Made by a program: the position numbers and the translations under genes. A model generated the notes under the pieces. That model was not told the origin of the DNA, made no database searches, and was given only the letters and a program-made list of their open reading frames with translations. A stretch of 8,397 nt of DNA from Eubacterium sp. (lineage in GTDB: Bacteria; Bacillota; Clostridia; Oscillospirales; Acutalibacteraceae): the NCBI GenBank assembly GCA_017543725.1, contig JAFYFO010000323.1:1-8397 (forward strand), written 5' to 3'. Positions 1 to 5,879 of the stretch are shown in pieces; position 1 is the first letter of the stretch; each line of letters opens with the position of its first letter.

Positions 1-210
1 AGGGAAAATCTTAATCCATACCTGACCGCCACGCTTTGTGTAACGGGTCATAGCAACACGGGCTGCCTCTATCTGAGCTGCATTAATCCATGCAGGCTCT
101 GCTGCTGCAAGACCGTAATCGCCGTAAGTTACCTTGTTGCCTCTTAAAGCAGTACCGGTCATACGGCCTCTGTGCTGCTTTCTGTGCTTAACACGCTTAG
201 GTAAGAGCAT
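1..210 (-). CDS. rplP: 50S ribosomal protein L16, N-terminal part (cut by window edge)
   Basis: The first 70 codons of L16 are present; the rest lies beyond the left edge (the family is about 137-145 residues). L16 binds 23S rRNA in the large subunit near the A-site and the peptidyl-transferase region. The start [19 protein letters not shown] and the later segment [20 protein letters not shown] are classic L16 sequence. The ATG at 208-210 shares one base with the rpsC stop (TAATG), which suggests translational coupling. A G-rich Shine-Dalgarno, AGGGGG, lies about 9 nt upstream inside the rpsC tail. It is the last visible gene of the S10 operon; rpmC and rpsQ would be expected next. Confidence 0.97.
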   Translation of the reverse strand, partial: MLLPKRVKHRKQHRGRMTGTALRGNKVTYGDYGLAAAEPAWINAAQIEAARVAMTRYTKRGGQVWIKIFP

Positions 211-917
211 TACTTATTTCCCCCTTCCCTACGATTATTGTTTCTTCTTCTGTTATTTCTGCGGTTATTGTTACGTGATTCTCTGAGAACCTCACCCTGA
301 TAAATCCATACCTTAATACCGAGCTTACCATAGGTTGTATCAGCCTCTGCGAAGCCGTAGTCAATATCTGCACGAATTGTCTGAAGCGGAATTGTACCTT
401 CCTTGTATGTTTCGCTACGTGCGATTTCAGCACCTGCGATACGTCCGGAAACCATGATTTTGATACCTCTTGCACCAAGTCTCATAGTGTTTCTGATAGC
501 GCCCTTTACAGCTCTTCTGAAAGCAACACGTCTTTCAAGCTGCTGAGCGATTGACTGTGCTACGAGAGTCGAATTAAGGTCGGGATTCTTAATCTCAACG
601 ATATTGATGAATACCTCATTTGCGTCCTTACCGAGCTTCTTTGCGCAGTCTGCCTTGAGCTTTTCGATTTCAGCACCCTGCTTACCGATAACCATACCGG
701 GCTTTGCGCAGTGGATGTTGATTCTTACTCTCTTAGCGTCTCTTTCAATCTCAATCTTCGGAACACCAGCGCCGTAGAGCTTCTTGAGGAGATACTTTCT
801 GAGGTTATAGTCCTCTACGAGTGTATCTGCGAAGTCGCCCTTCTTTGCATACCAGCGGGAGTCCCAGTTCTTGATAACACCGATTCTTAAACCGGTAGGA
901 TTACATTTCTGTCCCAT
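210..917 (-). CDS. rpsC: 30S ribosomal protein S3
   Basis: S3 (235 aa) lies at the mRNA entry channel of the small subunit and contributes to mRNA unwinding. The start [20 protein letters not shown] is typical. A type II KH domain spans about residues 40-110, with the GxxG loop GKQG at 78-81. The C-terminal S3 domain (about 115-210) contains [20 protein letters not shown] and the segment [19 protein letters not shown]. After residue 212 the protein ends in an unusual low-complexity tail made almost entirely of Asn and Arg, closing with REGGNK. The ribosome binding site GGGAGG is 9 nt upstream of the ATG. The gene is 17 nt downstream of rplV and overlaps rplP by one base. Confidence 0.98.
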   Translation of the reverse strand: MGQKCNPTGLRIGVIKNWDSRWYAKKGDFADTLVEDYNLRKYLLKKLYGAGVPKIEIERDAKRVRINIHCAKPGMVIGKQGAEIEKLKADCAKKLGKDANEVFINIVEIKNPDLNSTLVAQSIAQQLERRVAFRRAVKGAIRNTMRLGARGIKIMVSGRIAGAEIARSETYKEGTIPLQTIRADIDYGFAEADTTYGKLGIKVWIYQGEVLRESRNNNRRNNRRRNNNRREGGNK

Positions 918-934
918 TTAACTTTTCCTCCCAA

Positions 935-1273
935 TCAGTCTTCGATTTCCCTTAAAACAAGGGTGATGTGTGATGTTCTTTTATTGATTCTGTATGCTCT
1001 GCCCTGTGCTCTCGGCTGAATTCTCTTGAGAATCGGACCGGGTGCAACGTGAGCGTATGCTACATATAATCTTGATACGTCCATATTGAAGTTATTCTCA
1101 GCGTTAGCCATAGCGCTCTTTAATACCTTAGATACAGGTGTGCAGGCAGCTTTCGGTGTGTACTGAAGAATAGCCATAGCCTTGTCTGCAGGCTGATTTC
1201 TGATAAGGTCGAGAACTATCTGAACTTTTCTCGGAGACATACGAACGTAAGTTGCTTTAGCTTTTGCTTGCAT
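935..1273 (-). CDS. rplV: 50S ribosomal protein L22
   Basis: L22 (112 aa, normal length) contacts all domains of 23S rRNA. Its long beta-hairpin lines the peptide exit tunnel, where changes can affect macrolide sensitivity. The N-terminal [20 protein letters not shown] and the helix [13 protein letters not shown] are diagnostic. The tunnel hairpin falls at about residues 77-102 (around [20 protein letters not shown]) and looks intact. The start follows AAGGAG at 7 nt. The gene sits between rpsS and rpsC with short spacers (both 17 nt), as expected for co-transcription. Confidence 0.98.
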   Translation of the reverse strand: MQAKAKATYVRMSPRKVQIVLDLIRNQPADKAMAILQYTPKAACTPVSKVLKSAMANAENNFNMDVSRLYVAYAHVAPGPILKRIQPRAQGRAYRINKRTSHITLVLREIED

Positions 1274-1290
1274 TGTAATTCTCCTTTCTC

Positions 1291-1563
1291 TTACTTACCT
1301 GTCTTAGAGCCTGCGTGGCCTCTGAAGGTTCTTGTCGGTGCGAATTCACCGAGCTTATGTCCAACCATATCCTCTGTAACATATACAGGAACATGCTTTC
1401 TTCCGTCGTGAACAGCAAATGTGTGACCAACGAACTCAGGGAAGATTGTTGAACTTCTTGACCAGGTTTTGATAACCTGCTTGTCGCCCTTAGCATTAAG
1501 AGCTTCAACCTTTTTCATAAGGCTTTCTTCAACGAAATAACCTTTTTTAGCACTTCTGCTCAT
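1291..1563 (-). CDS. rpsS: 30S ribosomal protein S19
   Basis: S19 (90 aa, the usual length) sits in the head of the small subunit and forms a complex with S13 near the A-site tRNA. The N-terminus [20 protein letters not shown], the central [25 protein letters not shown] and the C-terminal [17 protein letters not shown] are all family hallmarks. The ATG at 1561-1563 is preceded by GGGAG at about 8 nt. It lies 19 nt after rplB and 17 nt before rplV. Confidence 0.98.
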   Translation of the reverse strand: MSRSAKKGYFVEESLMKKVEALNAKGDKQVIKTWSRSSTIFPEFVGHTFAVHDGRKHVPVYVTEDMVGHKLGEFAPTRTFRGHAGSKTGK

Positions 1564-1582
1564 TTAATCTTCTCCCTTCTTC

Positions 1583-2416
1583 TTATTTGCCGTTTCTGCG
1601 GCGAACGATCATCTTATTGGATGCCTTCTTCTTAGCACGAGTCTTATAACCGAGTGCAGGTTTACCCCAAGGAGTGCAAGGTCCGGGACGGCCGATGGGT
1701 GACTTACCTTCACCACCGCCGTGGGGGTGGTCATTCGGGTTCATAACAGAACCACGTACTGTAGGTCTCCAACCCATGTTGCGTTTTCTGCCTGCTTTAC
1801 CGATTTTAACGTTTGCGTGTTCTGCGTTGCCAACAACGCCAACAGTTGCAATACACTGCTTCGGAACATTTCTGAGCTCGCCTGAAGGAAGTCTTAAAAG
1901 TGCATAAGGTCCTTCAAGAGCCATAAGCTGTGCGCTGTTACCAGCTGATCTTGCAAGCTGAGCGCCGTTACCGGGATAAAGCTCAACGTTGTGTACGATT
2001 GTACCAACAGGCATATTCTCAAGAGGAAGAGCGTTACCTGTTACGATATCAACGTTTGTGCCTGCGATAACCGTGTCGCCTACTTTAAGTCCTTCCGGAG
2101 CGATGATATAGCTCTTAACTCCGTCTTCATACTCAACAAGAGCGATGTGAGCAGATCTGTTTGGATCGTACTCAATAGTTTTAACTGTTGCAGGGATATC
2201 GAACTTATTTCTCTTAAAATCAATAATACGATACTTTCTTCTGTTTCCGCCGCCGCGGTGGCGAACTGTAATTCTTCCGTATGAATTGCGGCCCGACTTC
2301 TTGTTAAGAGGTTCAAGAAGTGATTTCTCGGGAGCAACCTTAGATAAAGAAGAATAATCAATTACCGACATATTACGTCTTGAAGGCGTTGTCGGCTTAT
2401 AATTTCTTACTGCCAT
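1583..2416 (-). CDS. rplB: 50S ribosomal protein L2
   Basis: L2 (277 aa from the chosen start, the normal length) is a primary 23S rRNA binding protein needed for subunit association and peptidyl-transferase assembly. The start [20 protein letters not shown] is canonical. The RNA-binding domain includes [20 protein letters not shown] (about 48-67), and the C-terminal domain contains [19 protein letters not shown] with the conserved His pair at 230 and 232. The reading frame is open upstream to 2467. However, the ATG at 2414-2416 has AAGGAG at 2424-2429 and matches the family N-terminus, so the 17-codon upstream extension is rejected. The spacer to rplW is unusually long (110 bp) and structured. 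Confidence 0.98.
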   Translation of the reverse strand: MAVRNYKPTTPSRRNMSVIDYSSLSKVAPEKSLLEPLNKKSGRNSYGRITVRHRGGGNRRKYRIIDFKRNKFDIPATVKTIEYDPNRSAHIALVEYEDGVKSYIIAPEGLKVGDTVIAGTNVDIVTGNALPLENMPVGTIVHNVELYPGNGAQLARSAGNSAQLMALEGPYALLRLPSGELRNVPKQCIATVGVVGNAEHANVKIGKAGRKRNMGWRPTVRGSVMNPNDHPHGGGEGKSPIGRPGPCTPWGKPALGYKTRAKKKASNKMIVRRRNGK

Positions 2417-2433
2417 TATTAATCTCCTTATAT

Positions 2434-2481
2434 GCGGATAACTTTGCGAAAGGATGGCACCTTTCATACCTCATCATCCGC
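2434..2481 (-). promoter_or_regulatory. Nested RNA hairpin just upstream of the rplB ribosome binding site
   Basis: Read on the transcribed strand, an outer stem GCGGAT/ATCCGC (2476-2481 with 2434-2439) encloses an inner perfect stem GAAAGG/CCTTTC (2460-2465 with 2448-2453) with a 6-nt loop. The structure ends four bases before the rplB Shine-Dalgarno (2424-2429). No U-tract follows, so it is not an intrinsic terminator. It could be a translational control element or an RNA-processing site; the function is inferred only from position and pairing. Confidence 0.5.
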
Positions 2482-2496
2482 AGGTATTTAAGTTGC

Positions 2497-2523
2497 TTAT
2501 ATAATACGTTTTATATTATATAA
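2497..2523 (-). repeat. 10-bp AT-only inverted repeat after rplW
   Basis: TTATATAATA (2497-2506) and TATTATATAA (2514-2523) are perfect inverted complements separated by 7 bases. The repeat lies 3 bases beyond the rplW stop codon. In RNA it would form a 10-pair A-U helix, too weak and without the G-C base of a standard terminator. It could slow 3' exonuclease decay or mark a processing point; no function is shown. Confidence 0.5.
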
Positions 2524-2526
2524 TCT

Positions 2527-2823
2527 TTACATCATATCATTGAAGAATTCAATTTCCTTTGAATCTTCTGTGAGGGTTACGATAGCCTTCTTCCATGAAG
2601 GAGTGTAGCCGACATTGTAGCCCTGACGGCGCTTTCTTCCGCGAACATGCATTGTGTTTACCTTAGCAACCTTTGTGCCGGGGAAAAGTTCCTCAACAGC
2701 CTTGGCAACTTCAATCTTGTTTGCGGTTTTAGCAACCTTGAAGGTATATTTCTTAATCATAAGTCCTGCCATTGATTCCTCAGTGATAATGGGCTTAAGA
2801 ATGATATCCTGAGCAGTTTTCAT
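2527..2823 (-). CDS. rplW: 50S ribosomal protein L23
   Basis: L23 (98 aa, usual size) sits at the exit of the peptide tunnel and is a docking site for trigger factor and the signal recognition particle. The sequence ILKPIITEESMAGL near the start and YTFKVAKTANKIEVAKAVEE are characteristic. So is the basic loop VNTMHVRGRKRRQGYNVGYT at about 56-75. The start codon shares a base with the rplD stop (TAATG). Its ribosome binding site GGAGG lies about 10 nt upstream within rplD, consistent with coupled translation of L4 and L23. Confidence 0.98.
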   Translation of the reverse strand: MKTAQDIILKPIITEESMAGLMIKKYTFKVAKTANKIEVAKAVEELFPGTKVAKVNTMHVRGRKRRQGYNVGYTPSWKKAIVTLTEDSKEIEFFNDMM

Positions 2824-3446
2824 TATGCATATACCTCCTCAATTTTCTTAACAGCGTCTTTAAGAACGATGAAAGAATCGCAGTTGAGAATGTCATAAAC
2901 GCAAAGTGTGTTTACAGTTACAACCTTAACGCCTTCAATGTTTCTTGCGCTCTTATAGATTTTTTCGTCTGTTTCATCTGTTACGATGAGTGACTTTTTA
3001 GCAGCCTTGAGTTTTGCAAGCATCTCAACGATTGACTTTGTTTTGATTTCTTCAAGTTCAACTTTGTTGAGAACCATCATTTCCTCGTTTGCAACCTTGC
3101 TTGAAAGAGCAGATTTCATAGCGAGTCTTTTAACTTTCTTATTAAGGCTTACCTTATACTTTCTCGGTTTCGGACCGAGAGCGATTCCGCCGTGTGTCCA
3201 CTGAGGGCTTCTTGTTGAACCCTGACGAGCACGACCTGTTCCTTTTTGTCTCCAAGGCTTAGCACCGCCGCCGCTTACTTCTGAACGAGTGAGAGTTGAC
3301 TGTGTGCCCTGGCGCTGATTAGCAAGATAACTAACAACAGCAAGATGCATTGCATTAGCATTTGGCTCAATACCGAATACTGAATCTGCAAGTTCCAATT
3401 TAGAAGTTTTTCTTCCTTCCTGGTTATAAACCTGAACCTGTGCCAT
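2823..3446 (-). CDS. rplD: 50S ribosomal protein L4
   Basis: L4 (207 aa, normal length) is an early-assembling 23S rRNA binder whose extended loop lines the exit tunnel opposite L22. In E. coli L4 also represses its own S10 operon, which makes it one candidate ligand for the long leader seen here; that link is inference. The loop region (about residues 44-100) contains RSEVSGGGAKPWRQKGTGRA and STRSPQWTHGGIALGPKPR, both hallmarks. The ATG is preceded by AAGGAGAG at about 8 nt, with 19 nt to the rplC stop. Confidence 0.98.
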   Translation of the reverse strand: MAQVQVYNQEGRKTSKLELADSVFGIEPNANAMHLAVVSYLANQRQGTQSTLTRSEVSGGGAKPWRQKGTGRARQGSTRSPQWTHGGIALGPKPRKYKVSLNKKVKRLAMKSALSSKVANEEMMVLNKVELEEIKTKSIVEMLAKLKAAKKSLIVTDETDEKIYKSARNIEGVKVVTVNTLCVYDILNCDSFIVLKDAVKKIEEVYA

Positions 3447-3465
3447 TTTTCATACTCTCCTTTCG

Positions 3466-4098
3466 TTATGCTTTAACCGCGTCAGCAATAACAACAATTC
3501 CGCCCTTGGGACCGGGGATTGCGCCCTTGATTGCGATAAGATTGTTTTCAACATCAACCTTAACAACCTTGAGGTTCTGAACTGTTACTGACTCGTGGCC
3601 GTAGTGACCTGCCATTTTCTTTCCCTTGAAAACTCTTGAAGGGCTTGAACAAGCGCCGAGTGAACCTGCGTGACGGTGGTTAGGACCTGTACCGTGGCTC
3701 ATACGGAGTCTTACGAAATTCCAGCGCTTGATTGCGCCTGCTGTTCCGTGACCCTTGCTTGTTCCCTTAACATCAACGATGTCGCCTGCGGCAAATGTGT
3801 CTGCCTTTAAGATGTCGCCGACATTGAGAGCAGAGATGTCTTCAAGACGGAATTCTTTAAGTGTTTTCTTCGGAGCAACGTTGTTTTTATCGAAGTGACC
3901 TTTCATAGGCTTGTTTACTCTGCTGACTTTGATGTCGCCGAAACCAACCTGAACTGCTTCGTAGCCGTCGTTCTCCATTGTCTTCTTCTGAGTGATTACG
4001 CAGGGACCTGCTTCAACAACTGTTACGGGAACTGCGTTACCAGCCTCATCGAAGATTTGGGTCATACCAATTTTCTTGGCGATAAGACCTTTCTTCAT
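3466..4098 (-). CDS. rplC: 50S ribosomal protein L3
   Basis: L3 (210 aa) is one of the first proteins to join 23S rRNA; its central extension reaches toward the peptidyl-transferase centre. The start [20 protein letters not shown] is diagnostic. The core signature [51 protein letters not shown] and [12 protein letters not shown] occupies about residues 114-182. The ATG follows AAGGAGG at about 8 nt. A 68-bp spacer with a small hairpin separates it from rpsJ. Confidence 0.98.
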   Translation of the reverse strand: MKKGLIAKKIGMTQIFDEAGNAVPVTVVEAGPCVITQKKTMENDGYEAVQVGFGDIKVSRVNKPMKGHFDKNNVAPKKTLKEFRLEDISALNVGDILKADTFAAGDIVDVKGTSKGHGTAGAIKRWNFVRLRMSHGTGPNHRHAGSLGACSSPSRVFKGKKMAGHYGHESVTVQNLKVVKVDVENNLIAIKGAIPGPKGGIVVIADAVKA

Positions 4099-4122
4099 TT
4101 CTATTTCCTCCTTTGGTTATTG

Positions 4123-4141
4123 GTTGGGATTCTCACCCAAC
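4123..4141 (-). promoter_or_regulatory. Small hairpin in the rpsJ-rplC spacer
   Basis: GTTGGG (4123-4128) and CCCAAC (4136-4141) form a perfect 6-bp stem with a 7-nt loop, about 14 nt upstream of the AAGGAGG site of rplC. No U-run follows on either strand, so it is not a terminator. It may be a processing or translational element; the evidence is the pairing alone. Confidence 0.35.
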
Positions 4142-4166
4142 ATGACCTCGGCATTTTCGGCACCGA

Positions 4167-4481
4167 TTATAATTTGATTTCGATGTCTACACCAGCCGGG
4201 AGCTCAAGACTTGTCAGAGCTTCAACAGTTTTGTTTGAAGGTCTGAGTATGTCGATGAGTCTTTTGTGTGTTCTCTGTTCAAACTGCTCACGGCTGTCCT
4301 TATACTTATGAACAGCACGAAGGATTGTTACCTTCTCGATTTCAGTCGGAAGCGGGATAGGACCGCTGACCTGTGCGCCTGTTCTCTTTGCAGTTTCAAC
4401 AATTTTCTCCGCTGCCTGATCAACGAGTGAGTGATCATAGCCCTTTAAGCGGATTCTGATTTTTACTTTACTTGCTGCCAT
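4167..4481 (-). CDS. rpsJ: 30S ribosomal protein S10
   Basis: S10 (104 aa from the chosen start; the family is about 102-105) is a head protein of the small subunit. As NusE it also joins the Nus antitermination complex with Nus[21 protein letters not shown] at the start, [17 protein letters not shown] in the middle and [20 protein letters not shown] are family hallmarks. The frame has an earlier ATG at 4496, but that codon overlaps the Shine-Dalgarno GGAGG (4490-4494). The ATG at 4479-4481 sits 8 nt after it and gives the usual N-terminus MAASKVK. It is the first gene of the S10 operon, behind a leader of about 320 nt. Confidence 0.98.
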   Translation of the reverse strand: MAASKVKIRIRLKGYDHSLVDQAAEKIVETAKRTGAQVSGPIPLPTEIEKVTILRAVHKYKDSREQFEQRTHKRLIDILRPSNKTVEALTSLELPAGVDIEIKL

Positions 4482-4805
4482 TCTAATTTCCTCCATGAAA
4501 TTTTGTGGTGCGAGTCATCCTGCATTTTTTACCACGAAGCCGAGTGTTTCATTTCGTTTCATTAATTAAACCGAATGAATTTCATTCGGACGCGGCACTG
4601 ACCCTTCGGTGTTCGCAAGTCACCGACAAATCAGATAATCAGGATTAGTTTCGCCCGGTTTTAAATCGGACATACTCCGCCGAAATTCCCGCCCTTTATG
4701 AGCCTGCCGGGTTATTGCAGAACTCGGGACGCCACCTCCGGCATCAACGCATATCTTGTTGTGCGACTTATCTATATATATAATAATATATAAGAATTCA
4801 CACGC
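4482..4805 (-). ncRNA. Long structured 5' leader of the S10 operon (candidate r-protein leader)
   Basis: The consensus promoter at 4812-4840 predicts a transcript starting near 4805, leaving about 320 nt before rpsJ. In transcript order I can pair: TCCCG (4725-4729) with CGGGA (4687-4691), enclosing CTGC (4717-4720) with GCAG (4704-4707); TTTCG (4681-4685) with CGAAA (4649-4653), enclosing CGGA (4676-4679) with TCCG (4667-4670); CTGA (4631-4634) with TCAG (4598-4601), enclosing TCGGTG (4621-4626) with CACCGA (4606-4611); the palindromic hairpin 4571-4589; and GTGGT (4531-4535) with ACCAC (4505-4509). The leader is visibly richer in G and C than the flanking AT-rich DNA. In E. coli an S10-operon leader mediates L4 autoregulation. 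I do not recognise this one as a named RNA family. Confidence 0.6.
4571..4589 (-). terminator. Perfect palindromic hairpin in the S10 leader, possible attenuator
   Basis: CCGAATGAAATTCATTCGG on the transcribed strand is a perfect 9+1+9 palindrome, able to fold into a stem of about 7 bp. The following transcript begins UUUAAUUAAU, a weak U-rich tail. It could act as a conditional terminator between the promoter and rpsJ, or as a stable structural element. The interrupted U-tract argues against an efficient terminator. Confidence 0.35.
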
Positions 4806-4811
4806 TGGGCT

Positions 4812-4840
4812 ATTATATTATATAAATATCGGCTTGTCAA
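4812..4840 (-). promoter_or_regulatory. Consensus sigma-A promoter of the S10 operon
   Basis: On the minus strand there is a perfect -35 TTGACA (4835-4840), exactly 17 bp, and a perfect -10 TATAAT (4812-4817). Transcription would start near 4805. Upstream (4841-4885) lie A- and T-tracts resembling an UP element, as expected for a strong ribosomal-protein promoter. It lies downstream of the spo0A terminator, so the S10 operon appears to be an independent transcription unit. Confidence 0.9.
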
Positions 4841-4894
4841 GCAATTTTTTGAAAAAAATGTTAAATTTTTCAGAAAAAATTTTTTGTTAGTTTC

Positions 4895-4920
4895 AACGAA
4901 ATTAAATTTTAAATTTCGTT
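4895..4920. repeat. AT-rich inverted repeat between spo0A and the S10 promoter
   Basis: AACGAAATT (4895-4903) and AATTTCGTT (4912-4920) are perfect inverted complements around an 8-nt AT spacer. It lies between the spo0A terminator and the S10 promoter, in DNA that is nearly all A and T (4842-4940). It may be a backup terminator for spo0A or a protein-binding palindrome; the function is unknown. Confidence 0.35.
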
Positions 4921-4941
4921 AAATTTGCACAAATTGAAAAT

Positions 4942-4971
4942 AAACGGATATTTTGTTGCAAATATCCGTTT
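4942..4971 (-). terminator. Intrinsic terminator of spo0A
   Basis: AAACGGATATTT (4942-4953) and AAATATCCGTTT (4960-4971) make a perfect 12-bp stem with a 6-nt loop, beginning 18 bp past the spo0A stop. On the minus strand the stem is followed by A and then TTTT, giving a U-rich tail ending at about 4937. This isolates spo0A from the S10 operon. Confidence 0.8.
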
Positions 4972-4989
4972 GATACACTATATATAGTT

Positions 4990-5757
4990 TCAGGCTGAAT
5001 TCTTCATTGAGAGTTTGATTTTATCCGCTATCATTGCAATAAACTCAGAATTAGTCGGTTTTCCGCGCTGCGCCTGAATCGTGTAGCCGAAATATGAGGA
5101 TAAAACATCAACATCTCCCCTGTCCCACGCAACTTCGATTGCGTGGCGGATTGCCCTTTCAACACGGCTTGCCGTTGTTGAAAACTCCTTTGCAACCGTT
5201 GGATAGAGAATTTTTGTAACGGAGCCGAGCATTTCGCTATCGTTAACGCAAAGGATGATTGACCTTCTTAAGTACTGATAACCTTTAATATGTGCGGGAA
5301 CTCCGATTCTTCTCATAATATCTGAAATAACTATCTCAATTTCATCATCGCTCATAAACTGCCTTGTTCTTTTTGATTTTTCGCTCTTCCAGTTAAGTAT
5401 GCGCTCTATGCGCTTTGCAACGGCGGCAGGCTTTATCGGCTTGATAAAATAATAATCCGCGCCGCAGTTAATCATCTGTTCTTCAAACTCCGCGTTATTG
5501 ACAGCGGAAATCAGAACGGCAAGCGGCTTTTCGGCAAGCGAATCATTGATATAGTCCATAACCTCCATACCGTCGGCTGAGGACATAAAAACATCCATAA
5601 TAACGGCATCGTAATGCGCAAGCGATATTTTTGAAATAACTTCATCGCCGTCTTTTTTGCAAAGAGTTACATCATAGCCCCTTGATTTGAATTCTCTTTC
5701 ACACGCCTTGCCTGTTTCCTCTGTTTCATCAGCAATAAGAACCTTGATATTGTTCAT
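4990..5757 (-). CDS. spo0A: Sporulation master response regulator Spo0A
   Basis: Spo0A (255 aa; B. subtilis 267) is the phosphorylation-activated DNA-binding regulator that commits cells to sporulation. The receiver domain (about 1-122) has the acidic pair D10-E11, phosphoacceptor D55 in AVIMD, S84 in LISA and K106 in FIKP. The Spo0A C-terminal domain (about 135-255) is very well conserved: [19 protein letters not shown], then the recognition region [20 protein letters not shown], then [14 protein letters not shown]. The residue four after D55 is Ser, where the family usually has Pro (D-x-x-M-P). The frame extends to a TTG at 5763, but GGAGG (5765-5769) fits the ATG at 5755-5757 with 7-nt spacing, so that start is chosen. 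It lies downstream of spoIVB on the same strand, the conserved order in endospore formers. Confidence 0.97.
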   Translation of the reverse strand: MNNIKVLIADETEETGKACEREFKSRGYDVTLCKKDGDEVISKISLAHYDAVIMDVFMSSADGMEVMDYINDSLAEKPLAVLISAVNNAEFEEQMINCGADYYFIKPIKPAAVAKRIERILNWKSEKSKRTRQFMSDDEIEIVISDIMRRIGVPAHIKGYQYLRRSIILCVNDSEMLGSVTKILYPTVAKEFSTTASRVERAIRHAIEVAWDRGDVDVLSSYFGYTIQAQRGKPTNSEFIAMIADKIKLSMKNSA

Positions 5758-5788
5758 AAACAAACCTCCAAAAATTTATTTCTTCCAC

Positions 5789-5817
5789 ATATTACCATAT
5801 GAAAATTTAAAATGCAA
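5789..5817 (-). promoter_or_regulatory. Putative sigma-A promoter of spo0A
   Basis: On the minus strand TTGCAT (5812-5817), a 17-bp spacer and TAATAT (5789-5794) preceded by TGG (an extended -10) form a plausible vegetative promoter. The predicted start is near 5782, about 25 nt before the ATG, with the ribosome binding site GGAGG in between. Both hexamers deviate from consensus. No clear sigma-H promoter was found. Confidence 0.5.
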
Positions 5818-5824
5818 GCATTTT
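5809..5824. repeat. Inverted repeat overlapping the spo0A -35 element
   Basis: AAAATGC (5809-5815) and GCATTTT (5818-5824) are perfect inverted complements with a 2-bp spacer. The repeat covers the proposed -35 hexamer at 5812-5817, as a repressor operator would. The binding protein is unknown and the AT richness lowers the weight. Confidence 0.4.
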
Positions 5825-5837
5825 TACATATTTTATT

Positions 5838-5852
5838 GTGTAAATTTTACAC
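5838..5852. repeat. Perfect 7+1+7 palindrome upstream of the spo0A promoter
   Basis: GTGTAAATTTTACAC is a perfect palindrome around one central base, about 20 bp upstream of the proposed -35. On the minus strand another TGTAAA occurs at 5823-5828, so the half-site appears three times in about 30 bp. With a 1-base centre it suits a dimeric DNA-binding protein better than an RNA hairpin. I cannot assign the regulator. Confidence 0.5.
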
Positions 5853-5872
5853 GGCTTGTTTTTATGATTTTT

Positions 5873-5879
5873 TTCGACA
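5873..5879 (-). promoter_or_regulatory. 0A box (Spo0A binding site) upstream of spo0A
   Basis: TGTCGAA on the minus strand matches the Spo0A core consensus TGNCGAA at every position and is followed by AAAAA. It abuts the spoIVB stop codon and lies about 116 bp upstream of the spo0A ATG. In B. subtilis the spo0A promoter is controlled by phosphorylated Spo0A through such boxes, so autoregulation is likely here. Confidence 0.6.

Noticed and set aside
1674..2284. Plus-strand open frames across rplB
   Set aside because: They are antisense shadows of a highly conserved gene with no recognisable product.
2417..2467. Upstream extension of rplB beginning [10 protein letters not shown]
   Set aside because: L2 begins [14 protein letters not shown]; the ATG at 2414-2416 has a well-placed AAGGAG, and the extension is simply open frame through the structured spacer.
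3895..4311. Plus-strand open frame across rplC and rpsJ
   Set aside because: It is antisense to two certain ribosomal genes, has no ribosome binding site I can see, and its translation resembles no protein.
4482..4496. Earlier ATG for rpsJ giving MEEIR before MAASKVK
   Set aside because: This ATG overlaps the GGAGG ribosome binding site that serves the ATG at 4479-4481, and S10 proteins begin at the later codon.
4700..4745. Possible T-box or known riboswitch in the S10 leader (GGAGGTGGCGTCCCG)
   Set aside because: It does not match the T-box consensus AGGGTGGnACCGCG, there is no specifier-loop arrangement, and the downstream gene is not an aminoacyl-tRNA synthetase or biosynthetic gene.
5758..5763. 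TTG start for spo0A two codons upstream
   Set aside because: It is one base from GGAGG; the ATG at 5755-5757 has proper 7-nt spacing.
5838..5852. The GTGTAAATTTTACAC palindrome as a spoIVB terminator
   Set aside because: The realistic RNA stem is only about 5 bp, mostly A-U, and no U-run follows on the minus strand.
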